Source of the DNA: Catenulispora rubra
GTDB taxonomy: Bacteria > Actinomycetota > Actinomycetes > Streptomycetales > Catenulisporaceae
Direction of reading: 5' to 3'
DNA length: 64,000 nt
NCBI RefSeq assembly: GCF_015356825.1
Contig: NZ_JAACYW010000009.1
Coordinates: 24,138-88,137, forward strand
Below, piece after piece: positions 44,701-53,000 of this stretch. A model generated the notes under the pieces. It saw only the letters and a list, made by a program, of their open reading frames with translations. It was not told where the DNA came from and ran no database searches. The position numbers were made by a program, and so were the translations under genes. Position 1 is the stretch's first letter; the number at the start of each line of letters is the position of its first letter.

Positions 44701-45401
44701 AGCAACGGTATGTGACGGGCAGTGGTTACCCGCAAGGGCTGATGGTTCCCACTGGGTACTGCTGGACGGCTGCCGAAGCGGACCTCTGCGGAACTGCGGC
44801 AACGCGTGCGGGGATGAACCCAATGGCTCTGCCGCACGTAAGAAGTCCACGCGCCCTACGGCCGGCCCGCTTGCCCAGGCGCGCCAGAGCCGCGAACGAG
44901 GAGGCGACGTGGACGACGACCTCACCGACTCCCAATGGGCCCGCCTGGAGCCGCTACTGGCGCAACCGGCGAACCGGCGCAAAGGCGGTCGGCCCCAGCT
45001 CAGATCACGTCGACAGCTCATCGACGGCATTCGCTGGCGCTTCCGGGAAGGCGCAAGTTGGAACCGCCTCCCCGCAGAGTACGGACCGCACCAGACTGCG
45101 TACGCGCTGTTCTACGAGTGGCGCGCGGACGGTACCTGGGAACGGCTGGCCACCGCGCTCGGCGACAGCGCCGACGACCGCCGTATTTTGCCTTGGATCC
45201 ACGACGGGAGCTTCCAAGCGCGCGATGAACCCTGATCCACCGGAGCGGTCCCGGGAACACATCGGGGAAATGATCTGAAAGTTCTCACACCCCGCGAGTC
45301 CACATGTGAGTAGTGCGCAGGGGGCAGCTCCAAGCTCCTACGGTACCCGATGGGAACCATTACCCCTTGCAAGTAACCACTACCCATTGCATACCGTTTC
45401 T
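44701..45401. mobile_element. degenerate IS5-like element with ~66-bp imperfect inverted ends
   Basis: The left end (44701-44766) matches the complement of the right end (45401-45336) at 52 of 66 positions by my alignment, including AACGGTATG, AGTGGTTAC and ATGGTTCCC. Between them is only the first part of an IS5-type transposase gene. The element is too short and too diverged to be active. It sits between the dioxygenase and the ECF sigma gene; no target duplication was found by eye. Confidence 0.65.
44909..45235 (+). pseudogene. truncated IS5-family transposase, N-terminal domain
   Basis: A frame of 108 codons opening DDDLTDSQWARLEPLL and including GRPQLRSRRQLIDGIRWRFREG-type text and YEWRADGTWERL. 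This is the N-terminal DUF4096-type domain of IS5-family transposases. After ~85 residues it departs from the family and stops, and the DDE catalytic domain is missing. A dead gene inside the element. Confidence 0.7.
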
Positions 45402-45517
45402 GACGTGCCCGGGCACCGGGAAAGCACCGGGCACCTGGCCAACTAGACGTCCGTGACCGCAGAGAGGACCGACGGGACCGCTCCCGCCTCCTCCGCGAGT
45501 GCACCAGGGAATCCGCC

Positions 45518-46078
45518 ATGACGTACACAGCCACGATCGAGGGTTGCCAGCCTCTGTGTCGGGATCGCGAGAACTCCGCAGAGACCTTCATCCGCGCCGT
45601 TTACGACAAGCACGGGCCGTACCTGCTCCGGTACGCGTCAGGACTGGCATACGGCGACCGCCACCAGGCCGAAGACCTCGTCCAAGAGACGGTACTCCGT
45701 GCCTGGCGGTCCGCAGCCACTCTCGATCCTCTTGCCGACGGCATCCGGACATGGCTCATCAAGGTCTTGCGCAACCTGGCCATCGACCGCCACCGCGCAC
45801 GGCGTAGCCGCCCGCCGGAGACCACCGATCAAGAAGTGCCCGATATACCGGTACACGAGCCCACCGACGCGGTCGACGTCAAGACAATCGTTCATGACGC
45901 CATGAAAGACCTCTCACTGATACATCGCGAGATCTTGATATATGTCAAGTTCCTCGACTATTCCGTCGGGCAAACCGCGCAGCTGCTCGGCATTCCGCCC
46001 GGCACCGTCAAGTCGCGCACCTACCTGGCGCTGAAAGCCTTGCAAGAGGCCCTGGCGAAGCGCGGCTTCACCCCTTGA
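45518..46078 (+). CDS. ECF RNA polymerase sigma factor
   Basis: A 186-residue ECF sigma factor. Region 2 (~25-95): YDKHGPYLLRYASGL, AEDLVQETVLRAWR, RTWLIKVLRNLAIDRHRARR. Region 4 (~125-180): LSLIHREILIYVKFLDYSVGQ and LGIPPGTVKSRTYLALKAL. It directs polymerase to a specific promoter set. ATG 45518 is preceded by a GGGA-type site. No anti-sigma gene follows; the gene is flanked by an IS relic and a glycosyltransferase fragment, so a partner may have been lost. Confidence 0.9.
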   Translation: MTYTATIEGCQPLCRDRENSAETFIRAVYDKHGPYLLRYASGLAYGDRHQAEDLVQETVLRAWRSAATLDPLADGIRTWLIKVLRNLAIDRHRARRSRPPETTDQEVPDIPVHEPTDAVDVKTIVHDAMKDLSLIHREILIYVKFLDYSVGQTAQLLGIPPGTVKSRTYLALKALQEALAKRGFTP

Positions 46079-46162
46079 ACCGCCTTGACAAGCGGCGTGA
46101 GGTTCGCGCGGTCCAGAGAACCCGCGATCTCCCTGTAATCGTAGTCCGCGCTCCCGGTCAGG

Positions 46163-46604
46163 GGCGAGAAGGCGTTCCTGGGCGCGGTGCCGCCGGCCAT
46201 GGGGGCTCCGGGTCCCAAGCCGCGCCGCTGGGTGGCGGTCTCCGCGGTACCGTTAGCGCTCAGCAGCCGGGACACGACCTTTCTCGGCCCGGTGCCGGTC
46301 GGCCCCCTCGAAGACGGGCAGGCGGCCGACATCGCCGCCAACGCGGGCTTCGCCAGGGCGATGCAGCCGACCCAGGACCGGATCAACGAGGTGCTGCGAT
46401 CCCTCGGTACGACCGAGACGTTCCCGGCATTCGTCGACGGAGTCGTCACGGTTCCTGACCGTACCGCCGCGCTGACGGTACCCGGGTTCGAGTTCCCGCG
46501 CAGCGACGCCCCGGCCACGGTGCGTCTGGTGGGCAACCTGACCCCGCGCCGCCCGGCAGACTGGCGGCCGCCGACCTGGTGGTCGGACCTGAACGGCTCA
46601 CGAT
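46163..46604 (+). pseudogene. internal fragment of a GT1/UGT-type glycosyltransferase gene
   Basis: A frame without stops reads AFLGAVPPAMGAPGP, WVAVSAVPLALSSRDT, ARAMQPTQDRINEVLRSLG and PTWWSDLNGSR. This matches the middle of MGT/UGT-type glycosyltransferases up to the point where the sugar-nucleotide domain should begin. A stop lies upstream (TAG near 46134) and the similarity ends at 46604, so both ends are missing. The open frame continues by chance beyond it. Confidence 0.6.
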
Positions 46605-46651
46605 CACCTGAGCCGAGCCAAACCAAGCCCCGCTGGAGCTTTTCCGGTCGA

Positions 46652-46708
46652 TCATGTGCGGAGCCAGATGACGAAGGCTGCGAGGGTGGTGGCGGTGCCG
46701 AGGAAGAC
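46652..46708 (-). pseudogene. C-terminal fragment of an IS5-type transposase
   Basis: On the reverse strand, 18 codons read VFLGTATTLAAFVIWLRT followed by TGA, the usual ending of IS5/IS1182-like transposases in actinomycetes. The rest of the gene is absent. It marks a second IS scar beside the glycosyltransferase fragment. Confidence 0.55.
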
Positions 46709-46729
46709 GCAGCCTGTCGACGGAACGCA

Positions 46730-46768
46730 GAGCGCGATCAGGCCATACCTGATCGCCTGATCGCGCTC
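46730..46768. repeat. perfect 13-bp inverted repeat
   Basis: GAGCGCGATCAGG (46730-46742) and its complement (46756-46768), 13 nt apart, with a further GATCAGG/CCTGATC copy inside. Likely an IS end or a terminator between the transposase scrap and the convergent secreted-protein gene. Confidence 0.6.
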
Positions 46769-46820
46769 TCGGGTGTTGCCGGAGTCGTCCCCTGGGCCCG
46801 AGGCAGGGGTCCTGCGGCTG

Positions 46821-47624
46821 CTACTGATTGCCTGCCATCTGCGCGCCGAGGGTGTCGAGCGCCTGCTGCACCAGAGCCTGGGTGGTGTCGTTCAGGTTGG
46901 CGTTGGTGCCGTTCACGACCCACTGCGGGCCGGAGAAGATCACCACGGTCACGCCGTCGCTCACTCCGCCGGTGGTCCCGCTGTCCGGGATGCCGAGCAG
47001 CGAGGCCGTCTTCACCGACGCCTCGCCGAGCTCGCGCGAGTCGTTGGACGAGGTGGTCTGGTCGTTCGCGGTCTGGGTGTCACCGAGGATCGCGCCGATG
47101 ACCTGGCCCTGATAGAAGACCAGCGCGAACTGCCCGCCGGCTATGCCGTGCTCCTGGTAAAAGAAGTGCGGGCAGGGAGTCTGGTTGTCCCAGCAGTCGG
47201 CGCCCAGCACGTAATACGGCACGTGGTGCGCTGCCAAAGACTCGCCGTTGCTGTCTGTGAAGGTCGTGCTGTCCTGGTGGTCGGGGTCCGGATCCGGGTC
47301 GCTGCCGTCGTCATCGATGGCCATGCTCGACGTGTAGGCGTAGACGCCACTGGCGACCTGGTACACGTTCACGTTCATGGCCCGCGTCATCGTGTTGATG
47401 TGCGGCTCCGTGTTGACCTGGTTCGCGGCCGTCGAGTTCTGCTGGACGCCGGCCAGCACCTGGGCCGCCGTGTAGTCGGGCGAGGCGGCCTTCCGCACCG
47501 CGGCGGAGTGGCTGGCCGCGGCGGCGTGGGGAACCGCGGCGTGAGCGTTCGCGGCGGCGAACTGGGTGGCGAGCGCGAGAGCTCCGGCGGCTGCCAGAGC
47601 AACGCGCATGCGAGTCGGTGACAT
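46821..47624 (-). CDS. secreted GH75-like chitosanase
   Basis: A 267-residue exported protein: Sec signal (ALAAAGALALATQFAAANAHA), then a domain matching GH75 chitosanases. Key parts: VYAYTSSMAIDDDGSDPDP (acidic cluster with the proposed catalytic Asp), HHVPYYVLG, FALVFYQGQVIGAILGD, GEASVKTASLLGI (proposed catalytic Glu) and DGVTVVIFSG. GH75 enzymes hydrolyse chitosan outside the cell. The two Cys (DCWDNQTPC) could form a disulfide. ATG 47624 follows GGAGG at a longish distance. A palindrome AGGAAAGTTTCCT lies 27 nt upstream. Confidence 0.82.
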   Translation of the reverse strand: MSPTRMRVALAAAGALALATQFAAANAHAAVPHAAAASHSAAVRKAASPDYTAAQVLAGVQQNSTAANQVNTEPHINTMTRAMNVNVYQVASGVYAYTSSMAIDDDGSDPDPDPDHQDSTTFTDSNGESLAAHHVPYYVLGADCWDNQTPCPHFFYQEHGIAGGQFALVFYQGQVIGAILGDTQTANDQTTSSNDSRELGEASVKTASLLGIPDSGTTGGVSDGVTVVIFSGPQWVVNGTNANLNDTTQALVQQALDTLGAQMAGNQ

Positions 47625-47650
47625 GGGGTGGGGGTGCCTCCATTCTCGTC

Positions 47651-47663
47651 AGGAAAGTTTCCT
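47651..47663. promoter_or_regulatory. palindromic operator upstream of the GH75 gene
   Basis: AGGAAA-G-TTTCCT, a perfect 6+1+6 palindrome 27 nt upstream of the GH75 start, within the likely promoter/leader. Its form resembles ROK/LacI-type repressor sites; the cognate regulator is unknown. AT-rich sequence at 47690-47770 is unusual here and may hold the promoter. Confidence 0.5.
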
Positions 47664-47806
47664 AACGCGCATGGAAGCACCCTTCCACGGGGTGCACAAT
47701 CATTTTCGGTTGATCATCTTTAAGTTTTCTTCATGTTCGAGGACTGAGTTTCTCGATCTTGTGGAGAGGGCACTCTTCGACGCCACGATGCCAACATTCA
47801 CAGCCA

Positions 47807-47839
47807 CGGAACCCTCCCCCACGAAGCGAGAGGGTTCCG
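47807..47839 (-). terminator. hairpin downstream of the lipoprotein gene
   Basis: CGGAACCCTC (47807-47816) pairs exactly with GAGGGTTCCG (47830-47839). It lies 70 nt past the stop of the reverse-strand lipoprotein gene. No T-tract. Confidence 0.5.
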
Positions 47840-47908
47840 GACCTGCATCTACCGCACAACCCGATCTTTGCCGTCAGTCGAGATAGGCGGACCCGACCGA
47901 GACAGGGG

Positions 47909-48469
47909 TCAGTGGGTGGAGGATGCCGACGGCGCAGCCGTTTTGATCTCTGAGCCGTCCGGGGCAATGACCCACCACACCGAGAAGACGCCCTGGCCGC
48001 TGGTCTGGCCGGCGGCGGTGTCCTTGGCGAAGTAGTACATCGGCCAGCCGGCGATGGTCAGCTGCTTGGTCCCGTCGGTGCGGGTGATGGAGCCGACGAG
48101 ACCGGCGGAGATGCCGCCGACCGAGGTCGTGGCCGGTACCGGGGGCCAGGCGGTGATACATCCGCCGGTGCTGGCGCAGTTGGACGTCGGCGGGTTCGCA
48201 CTGTCCTTGTCGAAGCGGTAGAGGGTCATTCCCTTGGCATCCACGACGATGGTGCCGAGCCCGGGCGCCGACGCCGTGGTGACGTCCGCCGACGCCGCGG
48301 ATGCCGACGTCGGGGACGCCGACGGCGCGGATGCCGTGGCGGAAAGCGCTGGCGAGGACGGCGCTGCGGCCGACTTGCTCGGGCTCGAGCTGCCGCACCC
48401 GGCAGCGAGCATCAAAATCGCGAAACCTGCGGTCGCGACACCGCAAGTCTTGATCACGTTGAGTCGCAT
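47909..48469 (-). CDS. lipoprotein with COG4315-type repeats
   Basis: A 186-residue lipoprotein. The signal ends in LAAGC (lipobox), followed by a ~50-residue Ser/Ala/Pro tether. The folded part has two copies of the 'predicted lipoprotein with conserved Y..D motif': GMTLYRFDKDSANPP...CITAWPPV and WPMYYFAKDTAAGQ...GVFSVWWV. ATG 48469 follows AAAGGG at 7 nt. The family is common in actinobacteria; roles in redox or metal binding have been proposed but are not settled. Anchored outside the membrane. Confidence 0.87.
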   Translation of the reverse strand: MRLNVIKTCGVATAGFAILMLAAGCGSSSPSKSAAAPSSPALSATASAPSASPTSASAASADVTTASAPGLGTIVVDAKGMTLYRFDKDSANPPTSNCASTGGCITAWPPVPATTSVGGISAGLVGSITRTDGTKQLTIAGWPMYYFAKDTAAGQTSGQGVFSVWWVIAPDGSEIKTAAPSASSTH

Positions 48470-49069
48470 TCTGTTTGCCCTTTTCTGATAAGGGGCCGGA
48501 GTGGACATGAGACGGCCGGCCGACGGTTGTGCTTTACGACGATCACCGTGGAACGGTTCAGTCGGTGCCGCCGGGCTGCAGGCTGGGTGAATGCGACATG
48601 TGCGGCGACCGCGTCGATGCCGGGGCGGGCGCAGGGATTCCAGGCTGCGGACGCTCGCGTGGCAGGAGATCGCCAGCAAGGTCAGGGGCTGATACCGTTC
48701 TCGACCTCGTGGGTCAGGCGAGAGTGCGGCAGCCGGTGCAGCCTCTGCCCGCGCAGCCGCCGAATCACGCGATCACATCAGGCGGATTCGTCCAGTCTCT
48801 TCCTGACGCTTTGGGCGAGGCTCGTGGCGTGGTCGAACGGCTCGGTGGCTCGGGAGGCGATTTCGGCCGCGCAGGAGCTGCGCCGCACCGCGCGGCGAAG
48901 CTTCGCCGCCCGTTTCCTGCACCGGGATGCCTCGCAGTCGGTGTTGACCTGATCGCATCCTGAGCGGACTGCTTCAATATCTTGATCATCAGGGCTCAGC
49001 AAGCAGCCGACAAGGCCGGCTGCCGCGCTCTAAGCTCGCTTCCACCGGACGAGACGCGGGGGTTGAGGC
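48470..49069. other. 600-bp intergenic stretch without a supported gene
   Basis: Open frames on both strands here are short and Arg/Gly-rich. The best, on the reverse strand at about 48778-49002 (RKRAAKLRRAVRRSSC, then TSLAQSVRKRLDESA), has no good start. The interval must hold the lipoprotein promoter (left) and that of the actin-like gene (right). Confidence 0.4.
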
Positions 49070-49972
49070 ATGGATCTGTACTGGTGGGGCCGGGACCCGC
49101 TCCGGGTCGACCGGAGCCTCAGCTCGCCCACGCGGGTGGTGCTGGAGCTGGCTTGGATCCCGGGCGCGGGGGTGGAGGCGTCGCTCGCGGCGGAGGTGCT
49201 GGCCGGTGCGGCGAGGCCGGGCCAGTTGTACTGGCCGATCGGGTCGGTGGCTCTCGTGGCACCCGGGGCCGGTGCGCACCCGGGAGTGGGGCCCGCTGTG
49301 GACACAGCCCGGCAGCTGTGTCCGGCGGCGACGGTGACGGTGGTGGAGGAGACAGTGGCCGCGCTGGCCGGGGCGGGACTGGACCCGGAGCCCGCCGCGT
49401 GTGTCGTGGTGCACTCGGACGTGGCACACACCTCCGTCGCCGTCGTCGCCGGACGCGAGGTGGTCGCCCGTGGCGTAGCCGCCGGCGGCGCGCAGGGTCT
49501 GGCCCAGGCGGTGATCGGTCACCTGCGTGCCGAACATGGGCTCGACGTCGGACTGGAGGAGGCATGGATCGCCGCCGTCGACGGCGGCGCGTTCCGGCCC
49601 TCGGCCTCGCCACCGGTGGCGGGTCCCCGGACCATGACCGGCAGGGTCGTCGCCGAGGACGGCACCATCGTCCGCCCCCAAGCCACTGTGACGCCGACGG
49701 AGCTGCGGGCTGTCCTGACCCCCGCCTACCAGCCGGTGACGGACCTGGTGGCACAGGTGTTGCGCGATGCGCCGCCCGAGACCGCCCGGCAGGCGGTCGC
49801 CGGCGGACTACTGCTGACCGGTCAGCACCCCGCCGGAGTGGATGAGTACCTGGCCGGCCTCAGCGGGTTGCCCGCGCGGCGGACGGTCGACCCGAAGGGG
49901 AGGTACGACCGTTTCAGGACCCTGCTCGACGGGGTGGACCGGCTGTTCACTGAGCCGGATACCCGCCCCTGA
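49070..49972 (+). CDS. divergent actin-like (MreB/Hsp70-fold) protein
   Basis: A 300-residue protein resembling MreB-type actin-like ATPases. The phosphate-2/connect region (VVHSDVAHTSVAVVAGREVVARGVAAGGAQ) and the helix that follows (VIGHLRAEHGLDVG) match, as does the late GGLLLTGQHPAG, equivalent to the adenosine-binding GG motif. The N-terminal phosphate-1 motif is not recognisable, and DxGGGT reads SDVAHT, so ATP binding is doubtful. The length is shorter than MreB (~340). It overlaps the convergent ROK gene by 26 nt. Possibly one of the accessory MreB-like proteins of sporulating actinomycetes. Confidence 0.7.
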   Translation: MDLYWWGRDPLRVDRSLSSPTRVVLELAWIPGAGVEASLAAEVLAGAARPGQLYWPIGSVALVAPGAGAHPGVGPAVDTARQLCPAATVTVVEETVAALAGAGLDPEPAACVVVHSDVAHTSVAVVAGREVVARGVAAGGAQGLAQAVIGHLRAEHGLDVGLEEAWIAAVDGGAFRPSASPPVAGPRTMTGRVVAEDGTIVRPQATVTPTELRAVLTPAYQPVTDLVAQVLRDAPPETARQAVAGGLLLTGQHPAGVDEYLAGLSGLPARRTVDPKGRYDRFRTLLDGVDRLFTEPDTRP

Positions 49973-51338
49973 CATCCTGTTGGAGTACCCGGCGGCGCTC
50001 GGCGGGGATGACCTTGCCGCCATCGTCGAGGAACCGCGCGACCGGCAGCGTCGCGGCACCCCGGGCCACGGCGTCGCGGCCCAGGCGGCCGAGTTCGAGG
50101 CTGGTGCGGGAGAACGGGTAGCGCAGCGAGTGCTCGCGGGCGACCTCGCGGACCCGCGGCAGGATCTCGTCGGCCAGGAGCAGGCCGGCCCAGCCGCCGA
50201 CGATCACGCGCTCGGGGTTGAACAGGTTGATCAGGTTGCCGATGCCGACGCCGAGGTGCACGGCCGTCTCGTCCAGGACGGTCCGCGCGGCTCGGGCCCG
50301 CGCCGAGGCGGGGTCTTCGTGGGCGGCGGCCAGGATGTCCAGCAGCGCGGCCTCCTCGTCCATCGGCGCGGGAGCGGCCGCATGATCGGCAGCGGCGCCG
50401 GCCGCGGGTCCGGTGACGGCCGCAGGTCCAGTGCCCGCCGCCGATCCAGTGACGGCCGAGCCGTGCTCAGCCCGCTCCACTTCGCAGAACCGCGCGATGA
50501 TGGATTCGGCGCCGATGTACGCCTCCAGGCATCCGCGGGCACCGCAGCGGCACTGTCGGCCGCCGACCTCGGCGGTCACGTGGCCCCACTCCCCCGCGCT
50601 GGTCGTCGACCCGCGGTAGGACAGACCGCCGACGGTCATCGCGGACCCGATGCCCGAGCCGATCAGCAGGAAGACCGTGTCGGCGGCGCCGAGCCCGGCG
50701 CCGAACCACATCTCGGCCTGCCCCATGGTGCTCACGCCGTTGTCGATGAAGACCGGCAGGTCCGTGACCTCGCGCATCAGCGCCGCCATCGGGACCGCGT
50801 CCCAGCCGATCGTCTGACAGTGCACGACCGAGTCCGGGTGGCCGACCACGATGCCCGGCAGCCCGATACCCACGCCCAAGACCGGGACCGGGACCGGGAC
50901 ACCGAGGCCCGCGTCCGGCACGCCGACGGCGGCCAGCCCGGCCGCGATCTCGGCGACCACCGCCTCGGGTTCGTACCGGCCCGCCACGACCGGGATCTCC
51001 GCCCGGGCCAGTTCGTTGAGAAGCAGGTCGAAGCGCTCGACCCGGATGTGGGTCTCGCCGACGTCCACGCCGACCACCTGGAAGCCGGGGGCGTTCACGT
51101 CCAGCAGGATGCGCGGCCGGCCGCCCTCCGACTCCACCGCGCCGGCCTCGACGACCAGGCCGGCCTCGATCAACTCGGCGACCACGCTGCTCACCGTGGC
51201 GGTGCTCAGCCCGGTCGCCCGGCTCAGGTCCAGCCTGCTGATCAGCCGGTGGAAGTACAGATGCCGCAACAGCAGGGACTTGTTCGACCTGCGGACGTCA
51301 CGCACGTCGCGGACGTTCCCGCCGCCCTGGACCGCCAT
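49947..51338 (-). CDS. ROK-family transcriptional repressor
   Basis: A 463-residue regulator. An N-terminal winged helix (RLDLSRATGLSTATVSSVVAEL) is followed by a ROK sugar-binding domain with VGVDVGETH, GIGLPGIV, FIDNGVSTM and the zinc cluster CRCGARGCLEAY. An Ala/Gly/Pro-rich low-complexity insert sits at ~300-330. ATG 51338 has AAGGAGG immediately upstream. It is divergent from the sugar importer at 51536 and probably represses it until a sugar binds. Confidence 0.9.
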   Translation of the reverse strand: MAVQGGGNVRDVRDVRRSNKSLLLRHLYFHRLISRLDLSRATGLSTATVSSVVAELIEAGLVVEAGAVESEGGRPRILLDVNAPGFQVVGVDVGETHIRVERFDLLLNELARAEIPVVAGRYEPEAVVAEIAAGLAAVGVPDAGLGVPVPVPVLGVGIGLPGIVVGHPDSVVHCQTIGWDAVPMAALMREVTDLPVFIDNGVSTMGQAEMWFGAGLGAADTVFLLIGSGIGSAMTVGGLSYRGSTTSAGEWGHVTAEVGGRQCRCGARGCLEAYIGAESIIARFCEVERAEHGSAVTGSAAGTGPAAVTGPAAGAAADHAAAPAPMDEEAALLDILAAAHEDPASARARAARTVLDETAVHLGVGIGNLINLFNPERVIVGGWAGLLLADEILPRVREVAREHSLRYPFSRTSLELGRLGRDAVARGAATLPVARFLDDGGKVIPAERRRVLQQDVRGGYPAQ

Positions 51339-51371
51339 GAACCTCCTTCATCGTGCGCATCCCCCGTCCCC

Positions 51372-51400
51372 TTGACGTCACCTTAAACCAGAAGTTAAAT
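51372..51400 (+). promoter_or_regulatory. promoter of the second sugar importer with overlapping palindrome
   Basis: TTGACG (51372-51377), 17-nt spacer, TTAAAT (51395-51400). An imperfect palindrome TTAAAC-cagaa-GTTAAA overlaps the -10, a fitting place for the divergent ROK repressor to bind. Confidence 0.5.
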
Positions 51401-51535
51401 CGGACCACGAACTTAGGCGTGAAAAAAGGCGGCCGGCCGCTCCCACGGCCTGTCGTACGGCACGAGGCCAGGTCCACCCCGCCACCTCCTTGCACAGCTG
51501 CACAGGGGGCGGGCACACCTCAGGAAGGTGTCCCA

Positions 51536-52888
51536 ATGCACGGACTCGCTCATCGCCGCACCACCGCAGCACTCACCGCAGCAGCTGTCGCCCTGTTTCT
51601 CACCGCGTGCGGCAGCGACACCAAACCGTCGGCCACGAACACCAGCGGCTCCTCCGGCGCCCCGGCGTCCGGCCAATCGATCACCTACTGGGCCAGCGAC
51701 CAGGGCAGCTCCATCGCCGACGACGTCAAGGTCCTGACTCCCGAGCTCAAAGCCTTCACGGCCAAGACCGGCGTCAAGGTCAACCTGGAAGTCATCGGCT
51801 GGAACGACCTGCTCAACCGGATCCTGGCCGCCACCACCTCGGGCCAGGGTCCCGACGTGGTCAACATCGGCAACACCTGGTCCGCCTCACTGCAGGCGAC
51901 CGGGGCGTTCCTACCCGTCTCCGCCGACGTCATGACCCAGATCGGCGACACCGGGCGGTTCCTGCCCGGTGCGCTGGCCGCGACCGGCGCCGCGGGGAAG
52001 CCCCCGGTGGGCGTGCCGATCTACTCCACGGCCTACGGGCTCTACTACAACAAGGCCGCGTTCGCCGCCGCCGGCATCGCCAGTCCACCGGCGACCTGGG
52101 ACGACCTGGTCGCGGACGGCAAGAAGCTGACCGACGGGACCAGTAAGTGGGGCCTGACCCTGGAGGCCGGCCAGATCCCGGAGAACGCCCACGCCGCGTT
52201 CGTGTTCAGCGAACAGCAGGGCGGGTCGTGGTTCGACGACGCCGGCAAGCCGACGTTCACCACGCCGCAGAACGTCGCGGCGATCAAGCAGATCGTCGGC
52301 TTCATGGCCACGGACAAGATCGTGAACCCCAGCGACGCCGAATCCTCCAACGGGACCGAGGCGCTCCAGGAGTTCGCCAGCGGCAAGGCCGCCATGCTCA
52401 TGTGGCAGCCCGCCGGGGCCAACCTCGCCAAGTACGGCATGACCGCGGACCAGTACGGCGTCGCGCCGCTGCCGTTCCCGGCCAGCCCGCCGGCCGGCAG
52501 CAAGCACATCGACTCCATGGTCGGCGGGATCAACCTGGCGGTGTTCGGGAACACCAAGCACAAGGACGCCGCGCTGCAGTTCGTGAAGTTCATGACGAGC
52601 CAGCCCGAGGAGATCACGCTCAACAAGGCCTACGGCTCGCTGCCGTCGGTGTCCGACGCCTACTCCGACCCGGCGTTCAAGACCACCGACGACACGGTGC
52701 TGCAGAACGTCCTGGCCTCCTCGGCGACCGCGATGCCGGAGATCGTGCAGGAGAGCCAGTTCGAGACCTCCGTGGGCACGGCTATGAAGACCCTGTTCGC
52801 CGACGCCGCCGGCGGCAAGGCGATCACGGACTCCATGGTCGGCGACGCGCTCAACCAGGCCCAGCAGAAGATGGAAGCAGGGGGCTGA
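51536..52888 (+). CDS. sugar ABC transporter substrate-binding lipoprotein 2
   Basis: A 450-residue solute-binding protein (family 1). ATG 51536 follows AGGAAGG at 7 nt. The lipoprotein signal ends LTAC, then a Ser/Gly/Thr tether. Motifs: GWNDLLNRILAATTSGQGPDVV, GLYYNKAAFAAAGI, FASGKAAMLMWQP. It captures an oligosaccharide for the two permeases that follow. Likely controlled by the divergent ROK repressor. The sugar is unknown; the nearby broken GH42 gene hints at beta-galactosides. Confidence 0.9.
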   Translation: MHGLAHRRTTAALTAAAVALFLTACGSDTKPSATNTSGSSGAPASGQSITYWASDQGSSIADDVKVLTPELKAFTAKTGVKVNLEVIGWNDLLNRILAATTSGQGPDVVNIGNTWSASLQATGAFLPVSADVMTQIGDTGRFLPGALAATGAAGKPPVGVPIYSTAYGLYYNKAAFAAAGIASPPATWDDLVADGKKLTDGTSKWGLTLEAGQIPENAHAAFVFSEQQGGSWFDDAGKPTFTTPQNVAAIKQIVGFMATDKIVNPSDAESSNGTEALQEFASGKAAMLMWQPAGANLAKYGMTADQYGVAPLPFPASPPAGSKHIDSMVGGINLAVFGNTKHKDAALQFVKFMTSQPEEITLNKAYGSLPSVSDAYSDPAFKTTDDTVLQNVLASSATAMPEIVQESQFETSVGTAMKTLFADAAGGKAITDSMVGDALNQAQQKMEAGG

Positions 52889-53000
52889 CCCACTGCGCAC
52901 GGCGGCCGGTCCGCACCCCGTCTCACCAGGGGGCGCGGGACCGGCCGCCGCGACCGGTCGGCGGTACCCCGTGTCCGGAACGGAAGGAAACGCGCTCACG

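Noticed and set aside
48529..48963. 144-codon forward open frame between the lipoprotein and actin-like genes
   Set aside because: Arg/Gly-rich, no recognisable domain, no convincing start; also antisense to an equally weak frame.
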